DNA of 64,000 nucleotides. Source: Paludibacter sp. GTDB taxonomy: Bacteria > Bacteroidota > Bacteroidia > Bacteroidales > Paludibacteraceae. Positions 40,247-48,989 of the stretch are shown piece by piece. Made by a program: the position numbers and the translations under genes. A model generated the notes under the pieces. It was given only the letters and a program-made list of their open reading frames with translations, was not told where the DNA came from and ran no database searches. The stretch's first letter is position 1; each line of letters begins with the position of its first letter. The stretch covers positions 1 through 64,000 of the forward strand of contig JAQTTH010000011.1 of assembly GCA_028710895.1 (NCBI GenBank), given 5' to 3'.

Positions 40247-40819
40247 ATGACAGAACTTGAACAATACATACAATCTTATTTTGGCGTAGTGTTACCCGAC
40301 GAATTGCAAACTATAAGTTCGCTATTCAAACTAACGACAATCAAAAAAGGTGAATATTTTCTGAAAGCGAGTAGAAGATGTGATAAACTCAGTTTTATAC
40401 AATCAGGACTTCTACGGATATTTGTCGACACCGACAATCGGGAAGTAACACAATGGATTTCGACAAAAGGATATTTTGTAACCGATCTTTCGAGTTTTGT
40501 TTTTGAAAAACCTGCCCGTTGGAATATTCAGGCATTAATAGATTCAGAACTTTACACAATCAACATAGCAGATTATAAGAAAATTGGTAACATGGTTCCG
40601 AAATGGCATCAACTCGAAAAACTGTTTATTGCAAGTTGTTTTGCCACCTTGGAAGACCGTATTTTCAGTCATCTATCCATGACAGCCGAGGAAAGATACA
40701 GCTTCTTTTTTGAAAACAACAAAGAGCTTTTTAATCAAGTACCTTTGCAATACATAGCCTCTATGCTTGGCATGACCCCAGAAACCTTTAGTCGTATTCG
40801 CAAAAAGAAACTGTTATGA
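40247..40819 (+). CDS. Crp/Fnr-family transcription regulator
   Basis: 190 residues. A cyclic-nucleotide-binding-type beta-roll (KKGEYFLKASRRCDKLSFIQSGLLRIF) is followed by a long helix and a shortened helix-turn-helix (QVPLQYIASMLGMTPETFSRIRKKK). No nucleotide-contact arginine-serine pair is obvious, as in many Bacteroidota members. Confidence 0.82.
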   Translation: MTELEQYIQSYFGVVLPDELQTISSLFKLTTIKKGEYFLKASRRCDKLSFIQSGLLRIFVDTDNREVTQWISTKGYFVTDLSSFVFEKPARWNIQALIDSELYTINIADYKKIGNMVPKWHQLEKLFIASCFATLEDRIFSHLSMTAEERYSFFFENNKELFNQVPLQYIASMLGMTPETFSRIRKKKLL

Positions 40820-40920
40820 TATTCTTGATTTTTGTCAAGACCAAAGCGGTTATTGCCTCATACCTTTGTAGCGTAAAATTACAATGAAGTATCTGACAAC
40901 AACTTAAAAAAACAGCAACA

Positions 40921-41358
40921 ATGGCAAAAGAAATCAAAACAGACATTTTAATCGATGCAACGCCCGATAAAATCTGGGCAATCCTGACGAACTTTGATAA
41001 TTATCCCAATTGGAATCCATTTATCAAATCAATAAAAGGAGATGTGAAAGTTGGAAATACAATCATCGTGCGACTTGAACCTCCTGGAGCGCAAGGAATG
41101 ACATTTAAACCCAAAGTGCTTGCTTTCGATGCCCATAAAGAGTTTCGTTGGCTTGGGCACCTGATTATTCCGGGACTCTTTGACGGAGAACATAAACTCG
41201 CACTTACCGACAATGGAAACGGCACAACCACTTTCACGCAGAGCGAAAAATTCAAGGGCATACTTGTTCCATTATTAAAGCAGATGCTTGACGGAAGTAC
41301 TCGTAATGGCTTTATCCTGATGAACAAAAAACTGAAAGAACTGGCTGAGCAAAAATAA
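40921..41358 (+). CDS. SRPBCC-family protein
   Basis: 145 residues. Helix-grip fold signs: TPDKIWAILTNFDNYPNWNPFI at the start, GTTTFTQSEKFKGIL strand, and a long C-terminal helix. These bind or act on hydrophobic small molecules, with no clear ligand here. Possibly linked to the Crp/Fnr gene 101 bp upstream. Confidence 0.8.
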   Translation: MAKEIKTDILIDATPDKIWAILTNFDNYPNWNPFIKSIKGDVKVGNTIIVRLEPPGAQGMTFKPKVLAFDAHKEFRWLGHLIIPGLFDGEHKLALTDNGNGTTTFTQSEKFKGILVPLLKQMLDGSTRNGFILMNKKLKELAEQK

Positions 41359-41413
41359 ACGGCCGGATGTAATTGGATGATGAACGGGAATAGATGCGTA
41401 AGTGATTCAAACA

Positions 41414-41448
41414 ATAAGGGCAGTAATTCTTTAAGTAACTGCCCTTAT
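41414..41448. terminator. Bidirectional terminator between convergent genes
   Basis: An 11-bp perfect inverted repeat ATAAGGGCAGT / ACTGCCCTTAT separates the + strand SRPBCC gene from the - strand mobC. A reasonable left border for the transfer module's transcription. Confidence 0.6.
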
Positions 41449-41487
41449 CCATAAAGAAATTATATGATTTTACCTGTCGAATTAGAA

Positions 41488-43497
41488 TCATCCCCGTTGT
41501 TGTAATAGATGCACTAATTTAGGATCATCTTGGATACGTTTTAATTCATCCTTTATCAGTTGCTTTATCTCTACTTTGATGCGGCTGTAATTATCCTGTA
41601 TCTGCTCTTTCATTCGGTCGTTACCGTTCTCATCCGTAAAGTCTGTGATAATAGGAATGGATTTATAGCTTTTTGTTTCGGCACTGACTTTTGCATTATC
41701 TACCACAATCTCCGCATGAAAGATCTTCTGCTCAATACGTTCATCGAAGTTATCACTTACCGAGCCGACAAACATGCCTTATGTCAGTCCTGATATTTTA
41801 CTAGGCGGTATCAGGCTATCCATCTGTGTATTAATGGAGGTGGACTTATCATTCCTGTTAATCGTAATGCTCTGCCGCTTCTGTAAAACTTTGCCAAACC
41901 TTTCCGAAAGTGTTTTAGCTGTTTCACCCACTACCTGACCTGAGAAAATATTGCCAACGGTGTTCATCACAACTTTGGCTTCCTTGTCCCCATAATCACG
42001 CACCAACTGACTGAAATCCTGAAATCCCAGACAAACAGCTACCTTATTTGAACGTGCAGTGGCAATCAAGTTGTCCAACCCTTTGAAGTAAATTGTTGGT
42101 AACTCATCAATAATCACTGAACTTTTCAGTTTCCCTTTCTTGTTGATTAGTTTCACGATACGGCTGTTATAGAGTCCCAATGCAGCACCGTAAATATTTT
42201 GCCTGTCGGGATTATTACCCACACAAAGAATTTTCGGTTCATCCGGGTTATTGATGTCTAATGTAAATTCACTATCGGACATCACCCAATACAGTTGTGG
42301 CGAGATCATACGGGAAAGCGGAATCTTAGCACTTGCTATCTGCCCTTGAAGTTGCTCTGCCGCCCCTCCAAGCCATGCATCCATAAAGGGTGACAAGTAA
42401 TTTTCAAGATCAGGATAGGAAGTCAGAATAGGAAATATATCTTCATACCTGCGGTTCAGAAACTCAATGGCATGGGGAAACGTACAGTATTTGCCATTCA
42501 GATAGATTTTCAAGTACCAGATAATAGCCGCAAAAAGGATGATCGGACTTTCCACGAAGAAATCTCCCTGTTTCTGTACCCAGGTTTTATTCAGGTTAAG
42601 CATGATCGTGTATGCGCTCTCGTAAGCATCCGTTATGTCTTCCATGAAATCAGGATGGATAGGATTACAACGGTGAGAGCGTCGAGGATCATCAAAATTG
42701 ATTACATAGAATTTCGGTTTTACTTTATATCCTTCCAAATGATTGACTAAATGATTATAGGCAATCAGGGATAAATCAGGGAACTTAAAATCGTATATGT
42801 ATTGACAATATCCTTTCTCAATCTGTTGCTTAATAAAGTTGTTTACTACTGCATAGGATTTTCCGCTACCCGGTGTTCCCAAAACAGCGGTCGCTCTAAA
42901 CGGATTCACCACGTTAATCCAGCCATTGTTCCATTTTTTCTTGTAATAGAATAGTGTGGGAAGATTGACCGAATATTCGTTGACAAGCAACCGTGTTTCC
43001 TGCATGAACGATTCGTTCTCGTTATTGAAAACATCATCCATCAAATTGTATTTTAGCAGTCGGCTTATCCATAAACCTGCCATTAAAAGACAGATATAGC
43101 CGGTGGTCATGGTCGTAATATATAAAGCCGCATTCGCTACCAATGGCAATGGTAATGCAAGTATCCACCAATTCAGGAAGAACAACACTAACCCGACTCC
43201 CATTACTATCCATATTTTCAACCATGTGATTTTTTCTTCCTTTACTCCCTTTGTTCCCATACAAGATAAGGCAAGCAGTAATACTGCAAACAATTTTGTC
43301 CAGAGAGTGGATGAGAATAATCCGGCTGTATGATTAAAATTCATAAGGATTTTATCGACCACTCCGACATTCACATTCCAATACCGTATTGCTTCATAGC
43401 AATACCAATACATATTCATAATTACCAGTAATATACTTACGGCACGCAGAAAATCCATAATCTTTGCCAATGCCCTTAAATCATCTTCTTGTTGCAT
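41488..43497 (-). pseudogene. mobC: mobC/VirD4-type coupling protein split by an in-frame TAA
   Basis: 572 codons from the ATG at 43497 to a TAA at 41779, then the same frame continues for 97 codons to 41488. The family normally reads ISGLTQGMFVG at this point; here the Gln codon is TAA. Features: membrane helices in the first ~140 residues, Walker A GTPGSGKSYAVV near residue 210, Walker B VIIDELPTIY near 445. The tail FDERIEQKIFHAEIVVD is the normal C-terminus. Coupling proteins bring the relaxosome to the secretion channel. The stop may inactivate transfer, be an assembly error, or be bypassed by restart at the ATG just after it (41775). Confidence 0.8.
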
Positions 43498-43501
43498 AAT
43501 T

Positions 43502-44755
43502 TTACATTTTACGTTGTTGTTTCTTCTTTTTCTTTCGTTTCATTTTCCATATTAAAGCCTCTTCCTCAGCATTCGTGTCTTGTGCGTCGAATGATAATAA
43601 GCCCAAACTTCCTTCAGAAAAGTCATTTTGTTGTGAGAATGGTTGCTCTTGTTCCGGAAAAGTTTTTTTCTCAAACAATTCTTCTTTATCAGAGGTCTGT
43701 GAATTTTTATTCATTGGATCTGGAACAAAATGTTCTTGCAAGGCATTTGCAGAAAACTCTTTTCCAAGGCGAGACCCATTAAACACGCATCCTGTGTTAT
43801 GGTCAATGAAAGTCGCCCCGTAAATGCGTCCCATTTCTGTTTCGCGAAACAAAGTATCAATACCTTTGGCTTTAAGTGCAGCGATAAACTCCGTACGGTT
43901 AGTGGTCTGCGTTAAGGCTGTAGTAACAGCAATTTTGGTTTGCCCTATAAACTTCTTCTCACGGATTTGCTTTTTGGAAAATGCAATATGTTTTTCAAAA
44001 GCCTCATAACCTACCGCCTTTCCCAGTTGGGACGATTTAAAAGGATTTCCCACTTTATTACCCTTGTCATCTGTTGCAGAATAGACCATCCCGTGATATT
44101 CCCGACCACGTACTTCACCCTTCACCTCCTCTACCGTTACATTGTACAAGGAAAGTAAAGCTCGATATTCTCCTAAACTCTGGAACCGATAACGCATCAG
44201 GCATTTTACCACATTCCCAAGCTGTTTCTTTACATTACCATCCGAAAGATTGACCTTTTTTACAGGTTCTTGCTTTGTTTCCCGTTGTCGTTCTGCTGTA
44301 TGCAAACCGTATTTTTGTTCCAGCTCACGAGTAATGGCTTTGCTACGATGAAAATTGTAAGCGTTGTTCAGGCATTTCCCATTTTCATCTACCCGAATGG
44401 ATACGATATGCAAATGTTTGCGGTCAATATCCTCGTGTTTATACACCGTATACGGCTGGTTACCGTAACCCAGCTTCTCCATGTATTCCCGTGCAATGTC
44501 AGCCAACTCTACGTCCGTCAACTTATCATCCGGATGCGGGTTGAGAGAAATATGTATCACCGGTTTTTCGGTACGCACCTGTGGTGGCATATAGCACTTG
44601 AAATCCTCCACCACACGGTGAATATCTATCTTACCCGTACCGTTGTCAAAGACCTTATTGGTTACAAGCAGCTTGCCTTTCCCCTCATTTATCTTCTCAC
44701 CATTGTAAGCCAATGCCCCATACAGTGAACTTCCTATACTGATTTTTGCGACCAT
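43502..44755 (-). CDS. mobB: Relaxase MobB (conjugative DNA nickase)
   Basis: 417 residues. The relaxase domain occupies the first ~150: a Tyr-bearing start GSSLYGALAYNGEKI, HISLNPHPDDKLTD, and a three-His metal site in HEDIDRKHLHIVS. It should nick oriT and carry the strand into the recipient. The C-terminal half is Lys- and Gln-rich. Overlaps mobA by 22 bp and ends 4 bp before mobC, so the three form an operon. Confidence 0.9.
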   Translation of the reverse strand: MVAKISIGSSLYGALAYNGEKINEGKGKLLVTNKVFDNGTGKIDIHRVVEDFKCYMPPQVRTEKPVIHISLNPHPDDKLTDVELADIAREYMEKLGYGNQPYTVYKHEDIDRKHLHIVSIRVDENGKCLNNAYNFHRSKAITRELEQKYGLHTAERQRETKQEPVKKVNLSDGNVKKQLGNVVKCLMRYRFQSLGEYRALLSLYNVTVEEVKGEVRGREYHGMVYSATDDKGNKVGNPFKSSQLGKAVGYEAFEKHIAFSKKQIREKKFIGQTKIAVTTALTQTTNRTEFIAALKAKGIDTLFRETEMGRIYGATFIDHNTGCVFNGSRLGKEFSANALQEHFVPDPMNKNSQTSDKEELFEKKTFPEQEQPFSQQNDFSEGSLGLLSFDAQDTNAEEEALIWKMKRKKKKKQQRKM

Positions 44756-45162
44756 TGTTGTTGAAATTCCTGCGTGAGTGAAATAATCTGACAGCTTAAA
44801 GCTGCAAGCTCTGCTGTTTGTTTTTCCAATTTATACAGCAAAGCCATCGCCTTTTTCTCCGAGAAATGGCTCTTGAGTTCCTTCACTGTTTGGTTGTAGT
44901 TCACCCCTACGGCACGGAATTGAGCGTGAAATGCGGAGAGTTGGGTATAATAATCAACCAGCGTTTTATCTACTTTCATCACTTTAAATACCTCATCAAA
45001 TACCCGCGCTTTGATAAAAACCGCCTTGGCATACACTCCTGCCTGATTGTACATTGTAAGAAAGTGGGCATGTTCCTGGGCAGTAAAACGCACCGTATAA
45101 CGAAACACTGCCGGATCATTCTTGGGATTGCGCCCCTGCTTACTTTTCTTCTCTTCATTCAT
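44734..45162 (-). CDS. mobA: Mobilisation accessory protein MobA
   Basis: 142 residues. Pattern: basic start (KKSKQGRNPKNDPAVFRYTVRF), a ribbon-helix-helix-like region (FTAQEHAHFLTMYNQAG) and a helical end. This small protein usually binds oriT and helps the relaxase. The start ATG follows the sequence ACCACTAAAATCCA by six bases, the same as for traN. Confidence 0.85.
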   Translation of the reverse strand: MNEEKKSKQGRNPKNDPAVFRYTVRFTAQEHAHFLTMYNQAGVYAKAVFIKARVFDEVFKVMKVDKTLVDYYTQLSAFHAQFRAVGVNYNQTVKELKSHFSEKKAMALLYKLEKQTAELAALSCQIISLTQEFQQQWSQKSV

Positions 45163-45168
45163 ATTACA

Positions 45169-45182
45169 TGGATTTTAGTGGT
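45169..45182 (-). promoter_or_regulatory. 14-bp leader motif before mobA
   Basis: ACCACTAAAATCCA on the - strand, six bases before the mobA ATG. The same 14-mer with the same spacing precedes traN (55848-55861). Not a Shine-Dalgarno sequence. Confidence 0.5.
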
Positions 45183-45895
45183 GTCACGACAAAACTCTCC
45201 ATTCAAATGCCACCGCAGGTTGAAACAGGCAGCCCGACTTCGGAGGAATTGCCAGCCCCCCTGCAAGGGCAAGTACTTTTGAGCAGCCGAATTTATTTCG
45301 AGCAGCTCAAAAGATACCTTGCTATGTTTTTGAGAACATAAAAATCCGCCTTCGGACGGATTACTGGTTAGCCCCTATTCATTGCGGGTGAAGCATCTTC
45401 TATGCGCTTTGTCGCTTGGGGACAAAAGTAAAGTCTTTATACATTGATTTATAAGTGGTAAAAGTGCCACAAGCTGCCATCTAAACGCCACTAGCTACCA
45501 CCTTCCAGAAAAACGATACAAACGATAATTTTTCCTTGTTTATTTGCCGATAAATTGATTGACAAGACAATTTGTATGACAGTTGAGAAATATAGAAGTC
45601 AACAGATATATTTCCTGATTAATCAACCAATTTGTCGATAGACAGGTAAACGGACAAACAGGTAAACTGATAAACAGACAAGCCTGTTGATTTATTGATC
45701 AATTAATAAGAATATCAGTAAATTATTAAGCCAGTATGCACATAAACAGACTGATAAACTGATTTGCCGGTCAATTGACAAACAGGTAAATAAGGTTGTC
45801 TGCAAATTGATAAAACAACGTGATAATCAACTGACATATAAACATAAAAAGTGATCTATAAACTGATTGTATAACTAATTAAAAATTTCAAAAGT
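45183..45895. other. Divergent intergenic region: probable oriT and regulatory sites
   Basis: 713 bp between mobA and traA with no gene. The first part holds a hairpin with AATCCG/CGGATT stem and TTCG-type loop at 45344-45363. The second part (about 45540-45860) has repeated words: GACAAACAGGTAAA at 45653 and 45777, GACAGGTAAAC at 45641, and several GATAAACTGAT/GATAAACAGA forms. In related elements oriT lies next to mobA, so this is the best candidate. No nick site can be proven by eye. Confidence 0.5.
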
Positions 45896-46651
45896 ATGAA
45901 AGACCCTTTATTTGTGGCTTTCTCCACCCAAAAAGGAGGAACCGGTAAGACAACCCTCACAGTGCTTGTGGCAAGCTACCTGCACTACGTGAAAGGATAC
46001 AACGTGGCAGTCCTTGATTGCGACTTTCCACAATTTAGTATCAAGGATATGCGAGAGCGTGATTTGAAAAGTATCGAGCAAAATGAACATTACAAAGCAT
46101 TGGCTTATGAACAGTTCAAGCATTTAGGCAAAAAAGCCTATCCTATTCTGGAAAGCCGTCCCGAACAGGCGATAGAAAATGCCGGAAGATTTATCAAAGC
46201 AGGAATGCCGTTGGACTTTATTTTCTTTGATATGCCGGGAACCGTGAATAACAGCGGTGTTATCAATACAATTGCCACTATGGATTATATCTTTTGTCCG
46301 ATAGTTGCCGACCGGGTAGTTATGGAAAGTTCCCTTCGGTTTGCAGTTATCGTAAACGACCACCTTATCAGTACTGGAAAATCCAATATCAAAGGACTCC
46401 ATTTGCTTTGGAATATGGTGGACGGAAGGGAAAAAACCGACTTATATCATGTTTATGAAAAAGTAGCCGGAGAACTCGGTATCCCTATTCTGAAAACATT
46501 TCTTCCCGACAGTAAACGCTTCCGCAGGGAGGTTGCTGAAGACGGCACAAAAGCCATGTTTCGCTCTACCCTGTTTCCCCCGGATAAAACACTGGCAAAG
46601 GGCAGTAACCTTGACAAATTAACGGACGAACTACTAACCATTTTAAAATGA
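45896..46651 (+). CDS. traA: TraA, ParA-like ATPase of the conjugative element
   Basis: 251 residues. Deviant Walker A KGGTGKTTL at residues ~13-20; DFIFFDMPGTVNNSG is the Walker B-type segment. The first gene of the tra operon in this element family; its mechanistic role is unclear, with partition-like ATPase activity inferred. Confidence 0.9.
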   Translation: MKDPLFVAFSTQKGGTGKTTLTVLVASYLHYVKGYNVAVLDCDFPQFSIKDMRERDLKSIEQNEHYKALAYEQFKHLGKKAYPILESRPEQAIENAGRFIKAGMPLDFIFFDMPGTVNNSGVINTIATMDYIFCPIVADRVVMESSLRFAVIVNDHLISTGKSNIKGLHLLWNMVDGREKTDLYHVYEKVAGELGIPILKTFLPDSKRFRREVAEDGTKAMFRSTLFPPDKTLAKGSNLDKLTDELLTILK

Positions 46652-46660
46652 TAAAGAATC

Positions 46661-47104
46661 ATGGCGAAAAAACTTCAGGTAGATGTAAATGCAGGAGAAA
46701 TCATCGAATCTTTCCGTCCGGATCTACCTCCGGTATTCCTTTCCAATACCCCGGAAACGCATGTCAATGAACCAAATGTACTGGAACAGGTAGTCCAGGA
46801 GAAAGAGCCTTCCACTCCGCAGAAAGAAAAGAAAACGCCTGCTCGTGGGCAAAAAGACGTTCTGGAAAAGGAAAATGAATATCTGGAACTGTTTATTCGG
46901 GTTGCTGAAATGTCTGTCCGTTCCGGTAAACTCGTTTACGTGCGTAAGGATTACCATGACCGTATCCTGCGTATTATTCGGGTTATAGGTAAAAGCGAAC
47001 TGTCCTTGTCGGGGTACATTGACCATGTACTGACACAACATTTTACCCAATATGAGGAAGAGATAAAAAAACTGTATAAAAAATATTATGAGGAGGTCTA
47101 CTGA
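46661..47104 (+). CDS. TraB-type DUF3408 protein
   Basis: 147 residues. Unstructured Glu/Lys/Pro-rich first half, then a helical DUF3408 domain (VRKDYHDRILRIIRVIGKSELSLSGYIDHVL). Lies 9 bp after traA. Ribbon-helix-helix-like, probably DNA- or protein-binding. Confidence 0.8.
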   Translation: MAKKLQVDVNAGEIIESFRPDLPPVFLSNTPETHVNEPNVLEQVVQEKEPSTPQKEKKTPARGQKDVLEKENEYLELFIRVAEMSVRSGKLVYVRKDYHDRILRIIRVIGKSELSLSGYIDHVLTQHFTQYEEEIKKLYKKYYEEVY

Positions 47105-47190
47105 TATGAGACAAAAAAGGAAAATGAAAATTTACCGAATTATATAACGAGTATAACAAATCCATACTTTAATATAAAAAACAGCAACAT

Positions 47191-47505
47191 ATGAAAAACC
47201 AAAAGAAACTTTTTAGCGAACAGACAACCTCCGCTACGGAGATACATGACAATAAAGCCTTTGAGAAAGAACCGAATTATTATAAACCTTTTTCCAATTA
47301 TCTTACTCGCAATGAGATTAAGACACGACAATGTGTCTATATAAGCAGGGAAGTACAACAAAAAATAGCGAAAATAGTAAACAGACTTAGTAATGGGGAT
47401 GCGACAATAGGTGGTTATATTGATAATGTGCTTTCCGAACATCTAAGGAATCACAAGCATGAGATTAATGCCCTTTATCGTGAAAAACAAAAAGACCTGA
47501 TATAG
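47191..47505 (+). CDS. TraC-type DUF3408 protein
   Basis: 104 residues. Same fold as the preceding gene: VYISREVQQKIAKIVNRLSNGDATIGGYIDNVLSEHL. Small, helical, no membrane part. It may pair with the TraB-type protein. Confidence 0.75.
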   Translation: MKNQKKLFSEQTTSATEIHDNKAFEKEPNYYKPFSNYLTRNEIKTRQCVYISREVQQKIAKIVNRLSNGDATIGGYIDNVLSEHLRNHKHEINALYREKQKDLI

Positions 47506-47510
47506 AACCT

Positions 47511-48215
47511 ATGGAAACGCTATTAATATGCCTGCTGCTTTTGTATAATGCCTATCTGGTATTTTATCTTTTGAGAGAAAAACAACAGGAAGGTAAGTCA
47601 TCACCTCAAGCAAATACGACATCACCGACAATTCAAGCGGAGAAAGTCGAAGATATTGTAGGTAAAAGTCGTTTTGTAATGGAAAAGAAAGTGCCTCAAA
47701 CTACCAATCCGGTGCCACAAGCTGCCACTTCTGTTGAAGCTGAAGATATTGAAAACAACGATGTTACTTTCGCCGACGAAACAGATAAACCTGCACCTGC
47801 ACGATTACCTGATGATAAGCTGGACGAAGCATTTACTCACATTCAAATATCCGACCTTCCATTGGAGTATGGAGAAAATGAACTGGAAGATGAACTACCA
47901 ACAACAGGCTTTGCAACTGGAGTCAGTTTTGAAGAAATCGGCGAAGCCGTGAAAATAGCCAACAGTCCTGTGTCAACAAAGGATGAAAGCTATCGAGCAG
48001 GACAAGTATTTACCGAATTGGAAGGCAACGAGTTTTTTGATCAACTTACAAAAAGCTCCTCCATTCGGTCTAAGAAGATAACGGAGTTAATGGACTACTT
48101 TCTGAGTAATTCAATCTCAAGGGACGGGGACTTTGCCGGGGAGGTAGTCCAACTCCAACATACGACCGAAATACAAGCCAGCATCAGTGGGTTTGATATT
48201 CGGGATTTTGTCTAA
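47511..48215 (+). CDS. TraD-type conjugal transfer protein
   Basis: 234 residues. An N-terminal membrane helix (LLICLLLLYNAYLVFYLL), a long acidic linker, and a C-terminal helical region (FEEIGEAVKIAN, FFDQLTKSSSIRSKKITELMDYF). Matches the TraD position and form in related elements. Role not established. Confidence 0.7.
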   Translation: METLLICLLLLYNAYLVFYLLREKQQEGKSSPQANTTSPTIQAEKVEDIVGKSRFVMEKKVPQTTNPVPQAATSVEAEDIENNDVTFADETDKPAPARLPDDKLDEAFTHIQISDLPLEYGENELEDELPTTGFATGVSFEEIGEAVKIANSPVSTKDESYRAGQVFTELEGNEFFDQLTKSSSIRSKKITELMDYFLSNSISRDGDFAGEVVQLQHTTEIQASISGFDIRDFV

Positions 48216-48308
48216 CAATGAAAAAGAAAGAAACAATGAAGAAAATTGATTACGGCTAAACGCACTGCAAACCACTAACATCCACAAGTAAAAATTCAGT
48301 ATTCACTT

Positions 48309-48335
48309 ACCGGACGGAAGATCCAACTGTCCGGT
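48309..48335 (+). promoter_or_regulatory. Hairpin in the traD-traE gap
   Basis: ACCGGAC / GTCCGGT stem with a 13-base loop, about 25 bp before the traE ATG. A related leader word, ACCACTAACATCCA, lies at 48271-48284. It may adjust traE expression or RNA processing. Confidence 0.4.
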
Positions 48336-48359
48336 TCAACTCAAAAAAAAAAACGATTT

Positions 48360-48659
48360 ATGAGTAAAAAATCTTTTCTTTTATCGGCAGCCCTTCTTCT
48401 GGCTGCATCAGCCGTCTTTGCCCAGGGCAATGGCTCGGCAGGAATCTCAGAAGCTACCAGTATGGTTACCTCCTACTTTGAACCGGCGACCAAACTCATT
48501 TATGCTATCGGAGCAGTAGTGGGTCTTATCGGAGGGGTTAAAGTCTATGGTAAATTTTCCAGCGGAGACCCCGACACCTCCAAAACGGCAGCAAGCTGGT
48601 TTGGAGCGTGTATCTTCCTGATTGTGGCAGCAACTATTCTACGTTCCTTTTTTCTGTAA
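48360..48659 (+). CDS. traE: TraE, DUF4134 pilin-like membrane protein
   Basis: 99 residues. Signal peptide (ends AVFAQ), then two membrane helices separated by a short polar loop (KFSSGDPDTSKTAASWFGACIFL). Size and layout match TraE (VirB2-like). Confidence 0.9.
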   Translation: MSKKSFLLSAALLLAASAVFAQGNGSAGISEATSMVTSYFEPATKLIYAIGAVVGLIGGVKVYGKFSSGDPDTSKTAASWFGACIFLIVAATILRSFFL

Positions 48660-48662
48660 GTT

Positions 48663-48989
48663 ATGGCAGAGTATTCAATCAATAAAGGGATTGGAGGCTC
48701 GGTTGAGTTTAAAGGTCTTAAAGCACAGTATCTGTTCGTTTTCGTGGGCGGGCTACTTGTAGACTTTATTCTCTTTGTAATCATGTACATGATAGGTATC
48801 AGCCAATGGTTCTGTATTGGTTTTGGAGTAATAGCCGCCTCAGTATTGGTATGGCTCGTTTTTGCCCTGAACGCCAAATATGGTGAATATGGCCTAATGA
48901 AGCTAGCCGCCACCAAAAGCCATCCTAAGTACATCATCAACCGACGCAAACTCATCCGATTATTCACCTCTACAAAAACAGGAAAATGA
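48663..48989 (+). CDS. traF: TraF, DUF4133 membrane protein
   Basis: 108 residues. NKGIGGSVEFKGLKAQYLF then two membrane helices, as in DUF4133 (VirB3-like). Ends in ATGA overlap with traG. Confidence 0.9.
   Translation: MAEYSINKGIGGSVEFKGLKAQYLFVFVGGLLVDFILFVIMYMIGISQWFCIGFGVIAASVLVWLVFALNAKYGEYGLMKLAATKSHPKYIINRRKLIRLFTSTKTGK

Noticed and set aside
41779-41781. TAA read as Gln (altered genetic code) in mobC
   Set aside because: Many other genes in the window end in TAA, so a reassigned code is not plausible.
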